Assembly: GCA_017470735.1 (NCBI GenBank)
Contig: JAFUYB010000050.1
Span: 35,077-99,076 of the forward strand
Direction: 5' to 3'
DNA from: Lachnospiraceae bacterium
GTDB taxonomy: Bacteria > Bacillota > Clostridia > Lachnospirales > Lachnospiraceae
DNA length: 64,000 nucleotides
Both the position numbers and the translations under genes were made by a program. The notes under the pieces were generated by a model. It ran no database searches. It had not been told where the DNA came from and was given only the letters and a program-made list of their open reading frames with translations. Below are positions 27,948 through 37,612 of the stretch, one piece after another. How positions within the stretch are numbered: the first letter of the stretch is position 1; each line of letters begins with the position of its first letter.

Positions 27948-29260
27948 TGATTGCGACATTGATAAACGCATTCAAAATACAAGATTTGAGAAAACGCCTC
28001 TATTTCACGCTGTTTATGCTGGTCGTTGTCCGCTTTGGATCGCAGATACCGGTACCCGGCGTGGATACGGATGTATTCAAGGATCTGTTCGCCAATTCCG
28101 GCGGCGCGATGAATTTCTTTGATGCGATCACCGGCGGTTCGTTTGAGCAGATGTCCGTATTTGCTTTGAACATCACGCCGTACATCACATCATCGATCAT
28201 CATGCAGCTGTTGACGATCGCGTTCCCCGCATTGGAGGAGATGCAGCGCGACGGCGAGCAGGGGCGTAAAAAGATGACGCAGATTACCCGTTATCTGACG
28301 ATCGGGCTGTCCGTCATGGAGTCCTTCTTCATGGCGCTCGGATTCGGACAGAGCGGGTATCTGGAAAAGTTTGATGTACTGCATGTGCTGGTACTGATCA
28401 CGGTACTGACTGCAGGCTCGGCGGTGCTGATGTGGATCGGTGAACAGATTACGGAGCATGGCGTCGGCAATGGTATTTCCATCGTTCTGACGATCAACAT
28501 TATCTCCCGTATTCCGAGCGACCTTTCAACGCTGTATCAGCAGTTCGTCAAGGACAAGACGGTTGCCAAGGGCACGCTTTCGGCGGTGATCATCGCGGCG
28601 ATCATTATCGCGATCGTTGTCATGGTCGTGGTACTGCAGTGCGCTGAGCGCCGGATTCCGGTGCAGTACGCGAGGAAGCTGCAGGGACGCCGTCAGGTCG
28701 GCGGCGCGAGCTCGCACATTCCGCTGAAGGTCAATACCGCAGGCGTGATCCCGGTTATCTTCGCGCAGTCCATTCTGCAGACTCCGGTGATCATAGCGAC
28801 ATTGCTTGGCCGGCAGAACGGCACAGGCTTTTGGAGCAAGGTATTAAACGGCATGAGCCAGTCGCACTGGTTTGACCCGAACAACTGGGTATATACGATC
28901 GGCGCGGCTGTGTATGTAGCATTGATCATCGCATTTGCTTACTTCTATACATCGATCACCTTCAATCCGCTGGAGATCGCCAACAACATGAAGAAGCAGG
29001 GCGGCTTCATTCCGGGCATCCGTCCGGGCAGGCCGACGAGCGATTATCTGACAGGCGTATTAAACAACATCATACTGATCGGCGCGATCGGACTTTCCAT
29101 CGTATGTATCCTGCCGATCATGTTCAACGGACTGTTCAATGCGGATGTTTCCTTCGGCGGTACATCGCTGATCATTATCGTCGGTGTTATCGTAGAGACC
29201 TTGAAGCAGGTTGAGTCTCAGATGATGGTCCGCAACTACAAAGGATTCCTTTCAGAGTAA
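27947..29260 (+). CDS. secY: Protein translocase subunit SecY
   Basis: 437 residues with ten predicted membrane helices. It forms the protein-conducting channel with SecE and SecG and works with the SecDF encoded at 4.3 kb. Recognised by RFGSQIPVPGVD in the first periplasmic region, NIFSGGAMNFFDA-like GGAMNFFDAITGGSFEQMSVFALNITPYIT and the cytoplasmic loop VQYARKLQGRRQVGG that contacts the ribosome or SecA. The ATG overlaps the L15 stop. Confidence 0.98.
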   Translation: MIATLINAFKIQDLRKRLYFTLFMLVVVRFGSQIPVPGVDTDVFKDLFANSGGAMNFFDAITGGSFEQMSVFALNITPYITSSIIMQLLTIAFPALEEMQRDGEQGRKKMTQITRYLTIGLSVMESFFMALGFGQSGYLEKFDVLHVLVLITVLTAGSAVLMWIGEQITEHGVGNGISIVLTINIISRIPSDLSTLYQQFVKDKTVAKGTLSAVIIAAIIIAIVVMVVVLQCAERRIPVQYARKLQGRRQVGGASSHIPLKVNTAGVIPVIFAQSILQTPVIIATLLGRQNGTGFWSKVLNGMSQSHWFDPNNWVYTIGAAVYVALIIAFAYFYTSITFNPLEIANNMKKQGGFIPGIRPGRPTSDYLTGVLNNIILIGAIGLSIVCILPIMFNGLFNADVSFGGTSLIIIVGVIVETLKQVESQMMVRNYKGFLSE

Positions 29261-29287
29261 GCTCAGGAAAGATTAGGAGGAACGGTT

Positions 29288-29932
29288 ATGAAGATTATCA
29301 TGTTGGGAGCGCCCGGAGCGGGCAAGGGAACACAGGCAAAGCAGATTGCGGATCACTATTCGATCCCGCACATTTCGACCGGAGATATTTTCCGCGCGAA
29401 TATCAAGGAAGGCACGGAGCTTGGCAAGAAGGCAAAGGAGTACATGGACAAAGGCGCTTTGGTGCCGGATGAGCTGACCTGCGATCTGGTCATGGACCGG
29501 ATCAGTCAGGATGACTGCAAGAACGGTTTCGTGCTGGATGGTTTTCCGCGGACGATTCCGCAGGCCGAAGCTTTGGAAAAAGCGCTTGAGGCAGCGGGAC
29601 AGAAGATGGATTTCGCTATCGATGTCGATGTGCCGGATGACAATATCATCGGCCGTATGAGCGGCAGACGCGCATGCTTGAACTGCGGCGCGACCTACCA
29701 CATTATCTCAATCCCGCCGAAAAAAGAAGACATCTGCGATGTCTGCGGCGAGGCATTGGTGCAGCGTGACGATGACAAGGAAGAGACAGTCAAGAACCGT
29801 TTGTCTGTCTACCATGAGCAGACACAGCCGCTGATCAATTTCTATCAGGAGCGCGATATCCTGCGTACAGTAGACGGCACGCGTCCGATGGATGAGGTCT
29901 TCTCCGCGATACAGGCGATTTTGGGAGCCTGA
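29288..29932 (+). CDS. adk: Adenylate kinase, zinc-LID type
   Basis: 214 residues. It converts ATP + AMP to 2 ADP in the cytoplasm. The P-loop is [15 protein letters not shown], the NMP-binding helix is [12 protein letters not shown], and the LID domain carries four cysteines (CLNCGATYH and CDVCG), the structural-zinc form found in many Gram-positive bacteria. GGAGG precedes the ATG. It follows secY as usual, but the methionine aminopeptidase gene normally next is absent. Confidence 0.98.
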   Translation: MKIIMLGAPGAGKGTQAKQIADHYSIPHISTGDIFRANIKEGTELGKKAKEYMDKGALVPDELTCDLVMDRISQDDCKNGFVLDGFPRTIPQAEALEKALEAAGQKMDFAIDVDVPDDNIIGRMSGRRACLNCGATYHIISIPPKKEDICDVCGEALVQRDDDKEETVKNRLSVYHEQTQPLINFYQERDILRTVDGTRPMDEVFSAIQAILGA

Positions 29933-29935
29933 TGG

Positions 29936-30223
29936 ATGGAGCTTCTGATGGCGAGATCGCTCGCCGGACACGACAAAGATGCATTGTATGTGGTGATCGG
30001 TGAGGATGAAGCGGATGTGATTCTCGTCAATGGCAAAAACCGCACGATGGACAGTCCCAAGAGGAAGCGGAAAAAGCATGTCCAGCCGATCAGGCATTTT
30101 CCGGAAACGGTACGGTCTGAGGTGAGATCGGCTGAGCGCTGGACAGATGACAATGTAAGAAAAGTAATCAAGTTATACGAGATGGCTCATAAGGAGGAAG
30201 AGGTTTGTCAAAAGCAGATGTGA
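29936..30223 (+). CDS. KOW-domain RNA-binding protein (L14E-like)
   Basis: 95 residues. Its N-terminal half ([44 protein letters not shown]) is the short KOW/ribosomal L14e-like module found between adk/map and infA in Clostridia. It probably binds RNA, but its role is not established. It starts three bases after adk, and infA begins within its last 19 bases. An alternative start is the ATG at 29948. The C-terminal half is charged and probably helical. Confidence 0.8.
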   Translation: MELLMARSLAGHDKDALYVVIGEDEADVILVNGKNRTMDSPKRKRKKHVQPIRHFPETVRSEVRSAERWTDDNVRKVIKLYEMAHKEEEVCQKQM

Positions 30224-30423
30224 TTGAAGTGGAAGGCAGGGTGCTTGAAAAGCTGCCCAACGCAATGTTTCAGGTTGAGCTGGAAAACGGGCATCAGATT
30301 CTCGCCCATATCAGCGGCAAGCTGCGGATGAATTACATCCGGATTCTTCCCGGCGACAAAGTTACCGTGGAAATGTCGCCGTACGATCTGTCCAAAGGCA
30401 GGATCATCTGGAGAGCTAAATAA
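30205..30423 (+). CDS. infA: Translation initiation factor IF-1 (TTG start)
   Basis: 72 residues, exact family length. IF-1 is an OB-fold protein that binds the 30S A site during initiation. Recognised by [28 protein letters not shown] and [27 protein letters not shown]. The TTG start follows AAGGAGGAAGAGG and overlaps the end of the KOW gene. Confidence 0.98.
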   Translation: MSKADVIEVEGRVLEKLPNAMFQVELENGHQILAHISGKLRMNYIRILPGDKVTVEMSPYDLSKGRIIWRAK

Positions 30424-30528
30424 CATATTGACATTTGCTGACGACAAGAGTATAATATTTTGCGGACTTCGCTCACGGGGGTCCTTTTAAAGCATATATT
30501 TACAGACTATGGGAAAGGAGGAATCCCC

Positions 30529-30642
30529 ATGAAAGTTCGTTCATCAGTGAAACCGATCTGCGAAAAGTGCAAGGTTATCCGCAGAAAGGGAAGTATTCGC
30601 ATTATTTGCGAGAATCCGAAGCACAAACAGAGACAGGGATGA
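30529..30642 (+). CDS. rpmJ: 50S ribosomal protein L36
   Basis: 37 residues, the zinc-binding form: [20 protein letters not shown] with CEKC, then C and H further on ([13 protein letters not shown]). The ATG at 30529 is set by AAAGGAGG and by the invariant family length; longer in-frame starts upstream are not real. It follows infA by 105 bases. Confidence 0.97.
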   Translation: MKVRSSVKPICEKCKVIRRKGSIRIICENPKHKQRQG

Positions 30643-30693
30643 CATTCGGAGCATTTTAGAATTTTTACTTTTGAGAGCATGGAGGAATAGCAT

Positions 30694-31065
30694 ATGGCTC
30701 GTATTGCAGGTGTAGATTTACCGAGAGAAAAAAGAGTAGAGATCGGTCTGACCTATATTTACGGTATCGGCAGGGTCAGCTCGAACAAGATTCTGGAGTC
30801 GGCAGGCGTCAATCCGGACACCCGTGTCAAGGATCTGACCGATGAAGAAGTGAAAAAGATTTCCGATGTCATTGACAAGGAAGAGTATATGGTAGAGGGT
30901 GATCTTCGTCGTGAAATCGCTCTCAACATCAAGCGTCTGCAGGAGATCGGATGCTATCGCGGGATCCGCCACAGAAAGGGTCTGCCTGTCCGCGGACAGA
31001 AGACCAAGACCAATGCGCGTACCCGTAAAGGTCCGAAGCGTACAGTCGCAAACAAGAAAAAGTAA
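30694..31065 (+). CDS. rpsM: 30S ribosomal protein S13
   Basis: 123 residues. S13 is in the 30S head and bridges to the 50S central protuberance. Recognised by [25 protein letters not shown], the helix-two-turn-helix, and the basic tail [36 protein letters not shown] precedes the start. It begins the alpha-operon part of the cluster. Confidence 0.98.
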   Translation: MARIAGVDLPREKRVEIGLTYIYGIGRVSSNKILESAGVNPDTRVKDLTDEEVKKISDVIDKEEYMVEGDLRREIALNIKRLQEIGCYRGIRHRKGLPVRGQKTKTNARTRKGPKRTVANKKK

Positions 31066-31105
31066 TTAGCAATTTGTTTTTACAGCAGGAGGCAGGTTAG
31101 TTTTT

Positions 31106-31498
31106 ATGGCAAGAGCAGCTAAGAAAACCACGCGCAGGCGTGTGAAGAAAAACGTTGAACATGGTCAGGCACATATCCAGGCGTCTTTCAACAACACAAT
31201 CGTGACGCTGACAGACACGCAGGGGAATGCCCTTTCATGGGCAAGTGCCGGTGGACTGGGATTTAGAGGTTCAAGGAAATCTACTCCGTATGCCGCACAG
31301 ATGGCGGCAGAGACAGCAGCCAAGGCTGCACTTCCTCATGGACTCAAGAAGGTTGATGTGTTCGTAAAGGGTCCGGGTTCGGGCAGAGAGGCAGCGATCC
31401 GCGCGATCAATGCCTGTGGCATCGATGTCCTTTCGATCAAGGATGTGACACCGGTTCCGCACAACGGATGCCGTCCGCCGAAACGCAGAAGAGTATAA
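31106..31498 (+). CDS. rpsK: 30S ribosomal protein S11
   Basis: 130 residues. S11 helps form the 30S platform. Recognised by [30 protein letters not shown] and the C-terminal [24 protein letters not shown] lies upstream. It is followed after 18 bases by rpsD. Confidence 0.98.
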   Translation: MARAAKKTTRRRVKKNVEHGQAHIQASFNNTIVTLTDTQGNALSWASAGGLGFRGSRKSTPYAAQMAAETAAKAALPHGLKKVDVFVKGPGSGREAAIRAINACGIDVLSIKDVTPVPHNGCRPPKRRRV

Positions 31499-31516
31499 TT
31501 AGGAGGAAAGAATATC

Positions 31517-32110
31517 ATGGCAGTAAACAGAACCCCGATTCTTAAACGATGCCGTTCCCTCGGACTGGATCCGGTTTTTCTCGGCGTCGATAAAAAGTCC
31601 AAGAGGCAGCCGAACCGCTCCAACCGCAAGGTATCGGAGTACGGTCTGCAGCTGAAAGAAAAGCAGAAAGCAAAGTTTATTTACGGCGTCCTTGAGAAGC
31701 CGTTCCGCAATTATTACAAGAAAGCGGACAACATGAAGGGCATGACCGGTGAGAACCTCATGCGCATTTTGGAGAGCCGCCTTGACAATGTCGTATTCCG
31801 TATGGGTTTAGCGCGTACACGCCGTGAGTCACGCCAGATAGTCGGACATAAGTTCGTTACGGTCAACGGCAAGATGGTCAACATCCCTTCCTATCAGGTA
31901 AAGGCAGGCGATGTGATCGAAGTACTTGAGAAAAAGAAGAATATGCAGCGGATCAAGGATATTCTTGAAGTGACCGGTGGCCGTGTCGTTCCGGAATGGC
32001 TGGATTTCAATCCGGAGACGCTTCAGGGAACGATCAAGGAGCTGCCCTCCAGAGACCAGATTGATGTTCCGGTCGATGAGATGCTGATTGTCGAGTTGTA
32101 TTCTAAGTAA
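31517..32110 (+). CDS. rpsD: 30S ribosomal protein S4
   Basis: 197 residues. S4 starts 30S assembly, and in other bacteria it represses the alpha operon. Recognised by the S4 RNA-binding domain [35 protein letters not shown]. The N-terminus ([15 protein letters not shown]) lacks the CX12CX2CX5C zinc motif, so it is the zinc-free type. AGGAGG lies shortly upstream. Confidence 0.98.
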   Translation: MAVNRTPILKRCRSLGLDPVFLGVDKKSKRQPNRSNRKVSEYGLQLKEKQKAKFIYGVLEKPFRNYYKKADNMKGMTGENLMRILESRLDNVVFRMGLARTRRESRQIVGHKFVTVNGKMVNIPSYQVKAGDVIEVLEKKKNMQRIKDILEVTGGRVVPEWLDFNPETLQGTIKELPSRDQIDVPVDEMLIVELYSK

Positions 32111-32157
32111 TTCAGGCACAACCGGACAACCACATAAGGAGAGGAGGTTTTTCCACT

Positions 32158-33120
32158 TTGTTTGAATTTGAGAAACCCAACATTACAATTACGGAAATGT
32201 CGGAAGACAGAACCTTTGGCAGCTTTGTTGTGGAGCCTCTGGAGCGCGGATATGGGATGACGCTGGGCAATTCCCTGCGCCGCATTATGCTTTCCACCCT
32301 TCCGGGTACGGCAGTCAGCCAGGTCAAGATCGAAGGCGTGTTGCACGAGTTTTCAACGCTTCCGGGCGTGAAAGAGGATGTGGCGGAGATTATCATGAAT
32401 ATCAAGGATCTTGCCCTGCGCAATAACAGCAAGACGGACGAGGTCAAGACCGCTTATCTCGAATACGAGGGTGAGGGAGTCGTGACGGCAGGCGATATCC
32501 GCTTTGATCCGGACATTGAGGTTATGAATCCGGATCTTGTGATCGCGCACCTAAACAGCGGCGCAGACTCCAAGCTGATCATGGAGATGACGATCACAAA
32601 CGGCAGGGGATATGTGAGTTCTGAAAAGAACAAGGACGAAGATACCCCGATCGGCGTGATCGCGGTAGATTCGATCTATACTCCGATTGAGCGTGTCAAT
32701 ATGCATGTCGAGGATACCCGTGTCGGTCAGGTGACCGATTTTGACAAGCTGACATTGGATGTATGGACCAACGGCACGCTTGGACCGGATGAGGCGGTAA
32801 GCCTTGCGGCCAAGGTCTTGAATGAGCATCTGAATCTGTTTATCAATCTCTCCGACGCGGCAGAGGACATTACCGTGATGAATGAGTCCGCCAATGAGGA
32901 CAAGGACCGTATCACGGAGATGCAGATTGAGGAGCTGGAGCTTTCGGTCCGTTCCTACAACTGCCTGAAGCGTGCCGGCATTTCGACGGTCGGCGAGCTT
33001 TGCAACAAGACGCAGGATGAGATGATGAAGGTACGCAACCTCGGACGCAAGTCCCTCGATGAGGTTGTGGAGAAGCTTTCTGAGATGGGACTGCATTTCA
33101 GGGAGAATGACGACATTTGA
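32158..33120 (+). CDS. rpoA: DNA-directed RNA polymerase alpha subunit (TTG start)
   Basis: 320 residues. The N-terminal domain (1-230), which dimerises and assembles beta and beta', has [20 protein letters not shown]. The C-terminal domain (~250-315) that binds UP elements and activators has [19 protein letters not shown] and [10 protein letters not shown]. The TTG start is set by AGGAGG and the family start FEFEKPNI. It is between rpsD and rplQ as usual. Confidence 0.98.
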   Translation: MFEFEKPNITITEMSEDRTFGSFVVEPLERGYGMTLGNSLRRIMLSTLPGTAVSQVKIEGVLHEFSTLPGVKEDVAEIIMNIKDLALRNNSKTDEVKTAYLEYEGEGVVTAGDIRFDPDIEVMNPDLVIAHLNSGADSKLIMEMTITNGRGYVSSEKNKDEDTPIGVIAVDSIYTPIERVNMHVEDTRVGQVTDFDKLTLDVWTNGTLGPDEAVSLAAKVLNEHLNLFINLSDAAEDITVMNESANEDKDRITEMQIEELELSVRSYNCLKRAGISTVGELCNKTQDEMMKVRNLGRKSLDEVVEKLSEMGLHFRENDDI

Positions 33121-33159
33121 TATCGGTAAGACTACAAGCACGATAGGAAGGAACTTAAA

Positions 33160-33684
33160 ATGGCTAAGTACAGGAAATTATCAAGGACAGCTTCGCAGAG
33201 AAAGGCGCTTCTGCGCAATCAGGTGACGAATCTGCTGTATCACGGCAGGATCGTTACGACAGAGGCAAAGGCGAAGGAAGCCCGCAAGATCGCGGAGCAT
33301 CTGATCGCGCTGGCAATCCGTGAGAAGGACAATTTTGAAGAAGTGACCGTACAGGCAAAGGTGCCGCGCAAGGACAAAGACGGCAAGCGTGTCAAGGAAG
33401 TCGTAGACGGCAAGAAGAGAAGCGTTTATGACACGGTTGACAAGAAGATTAAAAAGGATCTGCCCTCCCGTCTGCACGCACGGCGTGAGATGTTAAAGGT
33501 GCTGTATCCGGTTACGGAGCGCGGCGAGAAGCGCAGGGATACGCAGAAGGTAGATCTTGTTGCCAAGCTGTTTGATGAGCTGGGACCGAAGTATGCGGGC
33601 CGCAATGGCGGTTTCACCCGTATCATCAAGATCGGCCAGCGCAGAGGCGACGGAGCATTGGAAGTAGTACTTGAGCTGGTATGA
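33160..33684 (+). CDS. rplQ: 50S ribosomal protein L17 with extended middle
   Basis: 174 residues against ~115-125 in most bacteria. The family ends are intact: YRKLSRTASQRKALLRNQVTNLLYHGRI at the start and YAGRNGGFTRIIKIGQRRGDGALEVVLEL at the end. The extra ~50 residues are a lysine-rich insertion around residues 65-115 (PRKDKDGKRVKEVVDGKKRS, then KKIKKDLPSRLHARREML). Long L17 forms occur in Lachnospiraceae as I recall. It is the last gene of the ribosomal cluster, and a terminator follows. Confidence 0.95.
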   Translation: MAKYRKLSRTASQRKALLRNQVTNLLYHGRIVTTEAKAKEARKIAEHLIALAIREKDNFEEVTVQAKVPRKDKDGKRVKEVVDGKKRSVYDTVDKKIKKDLPSRLHARREMLKVLYPVTERGEKRRDTQKVDLVAKLFDELGPKYAGRNGGFTRIIKIGQRRGDGALEVVLELV

Positions 33685-33740
33685 TCAATGTGACCGGATG
33701 TGCCCGTGAAGGCACATGGTTAAATTTTATATGGATCAAT

Positions 33741-33772
33741 AAAAGAGCTTGCTGACATTGGCAGGCTCTTTT
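33741..33772 (+). terminator. Intrinsic terminator after rplQ
   Basis: AAAAGAGCTTGC pairs with GCAGGCTCTTTT around TGACATTG, ending in a short T-run. It ends the ~15-kb ribosomal protein transcript. Confidence 0.8.
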
Positions 33773-33805
33773 ACGCTACAATTGGGATTTTGAAAGGATA
33801 TCAAA

Positions 33806-34969
33806 ATGAACTATGATTTTGATGAAAAGATCGACCGCAGCAGGACGAACGCCTTAAAGTGGGAGCTGCTGCCTGCAGGCGGCAATCCGATGTGGGTCGC
33901 GGACATGGATTTTGCGACTGCGCCTGCCATACGGGAAGCCGTGGAAAAGCGCGCGGCGCATGGCGTATTCGGCTATTCGGTGATACCAAAGGAATGGAAG
34001 CAGAGCTACCAGCTTTGGTGGAAAAACCGTTATGATTTTGAAATGAGCAGGGAATGGCTGGCATTCGCGACAGGGGTGATCCCGGCGATTTCAACGGCGA
34101 TCCGCAAATTCACGACGCCTGCAGAGAAGATTATCATCCAGACGCCGGTATATAACATTTTCTTCAACTGCATTGCCAACAACGGCAGGCAGGTATGGGA
34201 AAATGAACTGATCTACGAAAATGGCACATACCGGATGGATTTTGATGATCTCGAAAAGAAAATGTCTGATCCGCTCTGTACAATGATGCTGCTGTGCAAT
34301 CCGCACAATCCGACCGGAAATCTGTGGAGCAGAGAGGAGTTGGAACAAGTCGGGGAGCTGGCGGCAAAGCACCATGTCCTTGTCGTGTCAGATGAAATAC
34401 ACTGTGATCTGACAGATCCGGGAAAGCGTTACATCCCATTCGCGTCGGTTTCGGATACCTGCCGGAACAATTCGATCACTACATTGGCGCCGTCCAAATC
34501 CTTCAATGTCGCGGGTCTGGGAACCGCATGTGTCTGTGTACCGGAACAGGGCTTGCGGGAACGGATGAAACGCGCGCTCAATACGGATGAGATTGCGGAG
34601 CCGAATGCGTTCGCTGTGGATGCGGCGATTGCAGCTTATACAAGGGGCGGCGAATGGCTGGACGCGCTGCGGGAATATTTATTTGAAAACAAAAAAATCG
34701 TAAAAGCCTTTTTGCAGAACAACCTGCCCCAGCTTTCTATCGTGCCATCAGAAGCGACCTATCTGCTGTGGCTCGACTGCTCAAATCTCGAAGAAAGCGA
34801 CAGTGAAGTATTACAGCAGCGGATTTTAGACAAAACCGGGCTGCGGCTCAATGCGGGCTACACCTATGGAGAATGCGGCAGACCATTCCTGCGGATGAAT
34901 ATCGCCTGCCCGCGGGAGCAGGTCGTGGACGGATTAAACAGGCTGAAGGAAGCACTGGCGGATTTGTGA
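33806..34969 (+). CDS. PLP-dependent aminotransferase / cystathionine beta-lyase, MalY/PatB type
   Basis: 387 residues of fold type I. MalY/PatB enzymes cleave cystathionine or other C-S bonds, releasing pyruvate, ammonia and a thiol. Family marks are MWVADMDFATAPAI near the start, HGVFGYSVIPKEW, NPHNPTGNLWSREEL, SDEIHCDLTDPGKRYIPFAS and the PLP lysine in APSKSFNVAGL. It stands alone between two operons, with AAAGGATAT before the ATG. MalY in Escherichia coli also modulates the maltose regulator; nothing here suggests that. The substrate is inferred from the family only. Confidence 0.85.
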   Translation: MNYDFDEKIDRSRTNALKWELLPAGGNPMWVADMDFATAPAIREAVEKRAAHGVFGYSVIPKEWKQSYQLWWKNRYDFEMSREWLAFATGVIPAISTAIRKFTTPAEKIIIQTPVYNIFFNCIANNGRQVWENELIYENGTYRMDFDDLEKKMSDPLCTMMLLCNPHNPTGNLWSREELEQVGELAAKHHVLVVSDEIHCDLTDPGKRYIPFASVSDTCRNNSITTLAPSKSFNVAGLGTACVCVPEQGLRERMKRALNTDEIAEPNAFAVDAAIAAYTRGGEWLDALREYLFENKKIVKAFLQNNLPQLSIVPSEATYLLWLDCSNLEESDSEVLQQRILDKTGLRLNAGYTYGECGRPFLRMNIACPREQVVDGLNRLKEALADL

Positions 34970-35021
34970 AAATTGACTGTCAAAGCTGTCGGAGCGGTAA
35001 AGGAATGCGTCAGAATAGCAG

Positions 35022-35050
35022 TTGCGTCCACTGCCATTCTATGATAAAAT
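35022..35050 (+). promoter_or_regulatory. Probable promoter of the amino-acid ABC importer operon
   Basis: TTGCGT, a 17-base spacer, TAAAAT. It lies 80 bases before the substrate-binding protein gene. Confidence 0.5.
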
Positions 35051-35129
35051 GTGCAAGTTGGATTGATACTGTAATGTAGTAAAGTTGAGGCAGTTGCCGT
35101 GTATGCGCGACTGTGAAAGGAGAAATGAA

Positions 35130-35939
35130 ATGAAACATTTTAAGAGATTGTTGGCATGCTCATTGGCTGTTGTGATGGCAGGTTCCATTCTTGTTGCCTG
35201 CGGCGGAAGCAGCACCGGCAGCAGTGAGGCGGATGACAGCAGTGCTGAGACGACAGAGGCAGACGCTGGCAGTGGTGAGAAGCTGGTGATGGCGACCAAT
35301 GCGACATTCCCGCCGTATGAGTATGTCGAGGGCGGCGAGTACGAAGGGATCGATGTGGAGATCGCCGGAAAGATCGCGGAGAAGCTGGGCCGTGAGCTGG
35401 AGATCCAGGATGTGGAATTTGACTCGATCATCGGCGGCGTGCAGAGCGGCAAGTACGATATGGGCATGGCCGGCATGACCGTGACCGAAGAGCGCAAGCA
35501 GAGTGTCAATTTCACGGACTCTTATGCGTCCGGTATCCAGTCGATCATCGTGCCGGAGGGCAGCGCGATCGCTACGGTAGACGATCTTTCCTCTGATACA
35601 CGGATCGGCGTGCAGCAGGGTACGACCGGCGATATCTATGCGACAGACGATTATGGCGATGGTGCAGTGACGGCGTACAAGAACGGCGCGGATGCGGTTC
35701 AGGCGCTTCTGACAGACAAGATCGACTGCGTGATCATCGACAACGAGCCGGCAAAATCCTTTGTGGAAGCCAATGAAGGTCTGACGATCCTGGATACAAG
35801 CTATGCGGAAGAGGATTACGCGATCTGCATTTCCAAGGACAACGAGGATCTGCTGACAGAGATCAATGACGCGCTTTCCGAACTGAAGGCGGACGGCACG
35901 ATCGATGAGATCATCGGGAAGTACATTACAGCGGAATGA
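35130..35939 (+). CDS. Amino-acid ABC transporter substrate-binding lipoprotein
   Basis: 269 residues. The signal peptide ends in a lipobox (SILVAC, cysteine ~24) followed by an acidic serine-rich linker. The binding domain is of the SBP_bac_3 (polar amino acid) family: LVMATNATFPPYEYVEGGEYEGIDVEIA, DMGMAGMTVTEERKQSVNFT and RIGVQQGTTGDIYA. It is anchored outside the membrane and delivers its ligand to the permease encoded next. The ATG at 35130 is chosen because AAAGGAG precedes it and it gives a proper signal peptide; the upstream in-frame start at 35085 does not. Ligand not determinable. Confidence 0.93.
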   Translation: MKHFKRLLACSLAVVMAGSILVACGGSSTGSSEADDSSAETTEADAGSGEKLVMATNATFPPYEYVEGGEYEGIDVEIAGKIAEKLGRELEIQDVEFDSIIGGVQSGKYDMGMAGMTVTEERKQSVNFTDSYASGIQSIIVPEGSAIATVDDLSSDTRIGVQQGTTGDIYATDDYGDGAVTAYKNGADAVQALLTDKIDCVIIDNEPAKSFVEANEGLTILDTSYAEEDYAICISKDNEDLLTEINDALSELKADGTIDEIIGKYITAE

Positions 35940-36033
35940 TGATTTCGCGTTGCGGTAAAAAGCAGGATGTCCCGGCGGATTTTTTGAAGGAATGCGTAAC
36001 GCTTTTTGCAAACGGCTGAATACAGCATAAAAG

Positions 36034-36073
36034 CGACCACGGCGGTCAGATAAAAGACCAGTCGTGGTCGTTT
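36034..36073 (+). terminator. Hairpin between binding-protein and permease genes
   Basis: CGACCACG (36034-36041) pairs with CGTGGTCG (36063-36070), with an inner GGTC/GACC stem, followed by TTTG. It probably terminates part of the transcripts so that the binding protein is made in excess over the permease. Confidence 0.6.
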
Positions 36074-36150
36074 GTATGAAGCGGACAGGCGGATAAACAA
36101 AATGATTTTATGACCGGTTTGTTGAATAAATATAAGGTAAGGAACAGACT

Positions 36151-36876
36151 ATGTTTGAAAAATGGAAAGCGGATTTTACATTAAATTTCATTGACAATGA
36201 CCGCTGGATGATGCTGGTGCGCGGGCTGATCGCGACGCTTGAGATCACGGCAGTGGCACTGATCATCGGTGTTGCCATCGGTATCGTTGTCGCGGCAGTG
36301 CGGTCGACCTACGATAAAAATAAAGACGAGATGAAGCGCCGCGGGACGATGAGCTATTATGTTCTGTGGGTGCTGAACCTGATCTGCCGGATCTATCTGA
36401 CGGTTATCCGGGGGACGCCGACGGTTGTCCAGCTGCTGATCGCGTATTTTATCATTTTCGCGTCTTCAACGAATTCACTCGGCGTTGCGATGTTCGCGTT
36501 CGGACTCAATTCAGGAGCCTATGTGGCGGAGATCATCCGCGGCGGGATCATGTCGATCGATGTCGGACAGTTTGAAGCCGGAAGCTCGCTCGGCTTCCAT
36601 TATGTGCAGACGATGCGTTATGTTGTGGTGCCGCAGGTCATCAAGAATGTATTGCCGGCGCTTTTCAACGAATTTATCGTACTGATCAAGGAGACTTCGG
36701 TGGCAGGCTATATCGGCATCGAGGATCTGACCAAGATGGGCGACCTGATCCGCAGCCGGACATTCTCGGCGTTTATGCCTCTTTTGGCGGTGGCGGGAAT
36801 TTACCTGGTGCTGGTAATGGGACTGACTGCGTTGGACGACCGATTGGAGAGGAGGCTGCGCAAGAATGAACGATGA
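36151..36876 (+). CDS. Amino-acid ABC transporter permease (HisM/GlnP type)
   Basis: 241 residues with about five membrane helices. The conserved EAA loop of binding-protein-dependent permeases is visible as [21 protein letters not shown]. The [19 protein letters not shown] segment is typical of the HisM/GlnP group. It forms the membrane channel for the importer, working with the lipoprotein upstream and the ATPase downstream. It overlaps the ATPase gene by 11 bases. Confidence 0.93.
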   Translation: MFEKWKADFTLNFIDNDRWMMLVRGLIATLEITAVALIIGVAIGIVVAAVRSTYDKNKDEMKRRGTMSYYVLWVLNLICRIYLTVIRGTPTVVQLLIAYFIIFASSTNSLGVAMFAFGLNSGAYVAEIIRGGIMSIDVGQFEAGSSLGFHYVQTMRYVVVPQVIKNVLPALFNEFIVLIKETSVAGYIGIEDLTKMGDLIRSRTFSAFMPLLAVAGIYLVLVMGLTALDDRLERRLRKNER

Positions 36877-37612
36877 TAAAGTAATGATCCGGGTGGAACA
36901 TCTGAAAAAATATTATAATGACCACACGATCCATGCGATTGACGATGTCTCGGTCGAGATCGACAAGGGCGAAGTGGTGTGCATCATCGGACCGTCGGGA
37001 AGCGGGAAATCGACATTGCTGCGGTCGCTGAATCTGTTGGAGATGCCGACAGCCGGCCATATTTTTGTGGACGGAGTTGATATTACGGATCCGAAGATCG
37101 ACATCAATCTTCACCGGCAGAAGATGGGTATGGTGTTCCAGCATTTTAATCTGTTTCCGAATATGACGGTTCTGAAAAATATGACGATCGCACCGGAAAA
37201 GGTGTTAAAAGAAGCAAAGCAGGAGGTCGACGCAAGGGCGAGGGCGCTCTTGGAGAGGGTCAATCTGGCGGACCGCGCGGACGCCTATCCGGATCAGCTT
37301 TCGGGCGGCCAGAAGCAGAGGATCGCCATCGTGCGCGCGCTGATGATGCAGCCGGAGATCATGCTGTTTGATGAGCCGACATCCGCATTGGATCCCGAGA
37401 TGGTCGGAGAGGTGCTTGATGTCATGAAGGATCTGGCAAAAGAGGGCATGACGATGGCGGTCGTGACGCACGAGATGGGCTTTGCGCGAGAGGTCGCCGA
37501 GCGGATCGTGTTTATGGACGCGGGAAAAATTGTGGAGATCGGTTCGCCGGAAGATATTTTCGAAAATCCGAAAAGTGAACGGCTGCAGGACTTTTTGGCG
37601 AAGGTGCTATAA
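36866..37612 (+). CDS. Amino-acid ABC transporter ATP-binding protein (GlnQ type)
   Basis: 248 residues. Walker [11 protein letters not shown]-loop [17 protein letters not shown], signature [15 protein letters not shown], Walker [21 protein letters not shown] and H-loop [12 protein letters not shown] are all intact. It powers import together with the two preceding genes. Its stop overlaps the stop of the convergent DMT gene by six bases, so the two transcripts end against each other without an obvious terminator. Confidence 0.95.
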   Translation: MNDDKVMIRVEHLKKYYNDHTIHAIDDVSVEIDKGEVVCIIGPSGSGKSTLLRSLNLLEMPTAGHIFVDGVDITDPKIDINLHRQKMGMVFQHFNLFPNMTVLKNMTIAPEKVLKEAKQEVDARARALLERVNLADRADAYPDQLSGGQKQRIAIVRALMMQPEIMLFDEPTSALDPEMVGEVLDVMKDLAKEGMTMAVVTHEMGFAREVAERIVFMDAGKIVEIGSPEDIFENPKSERLQDFLAKVL

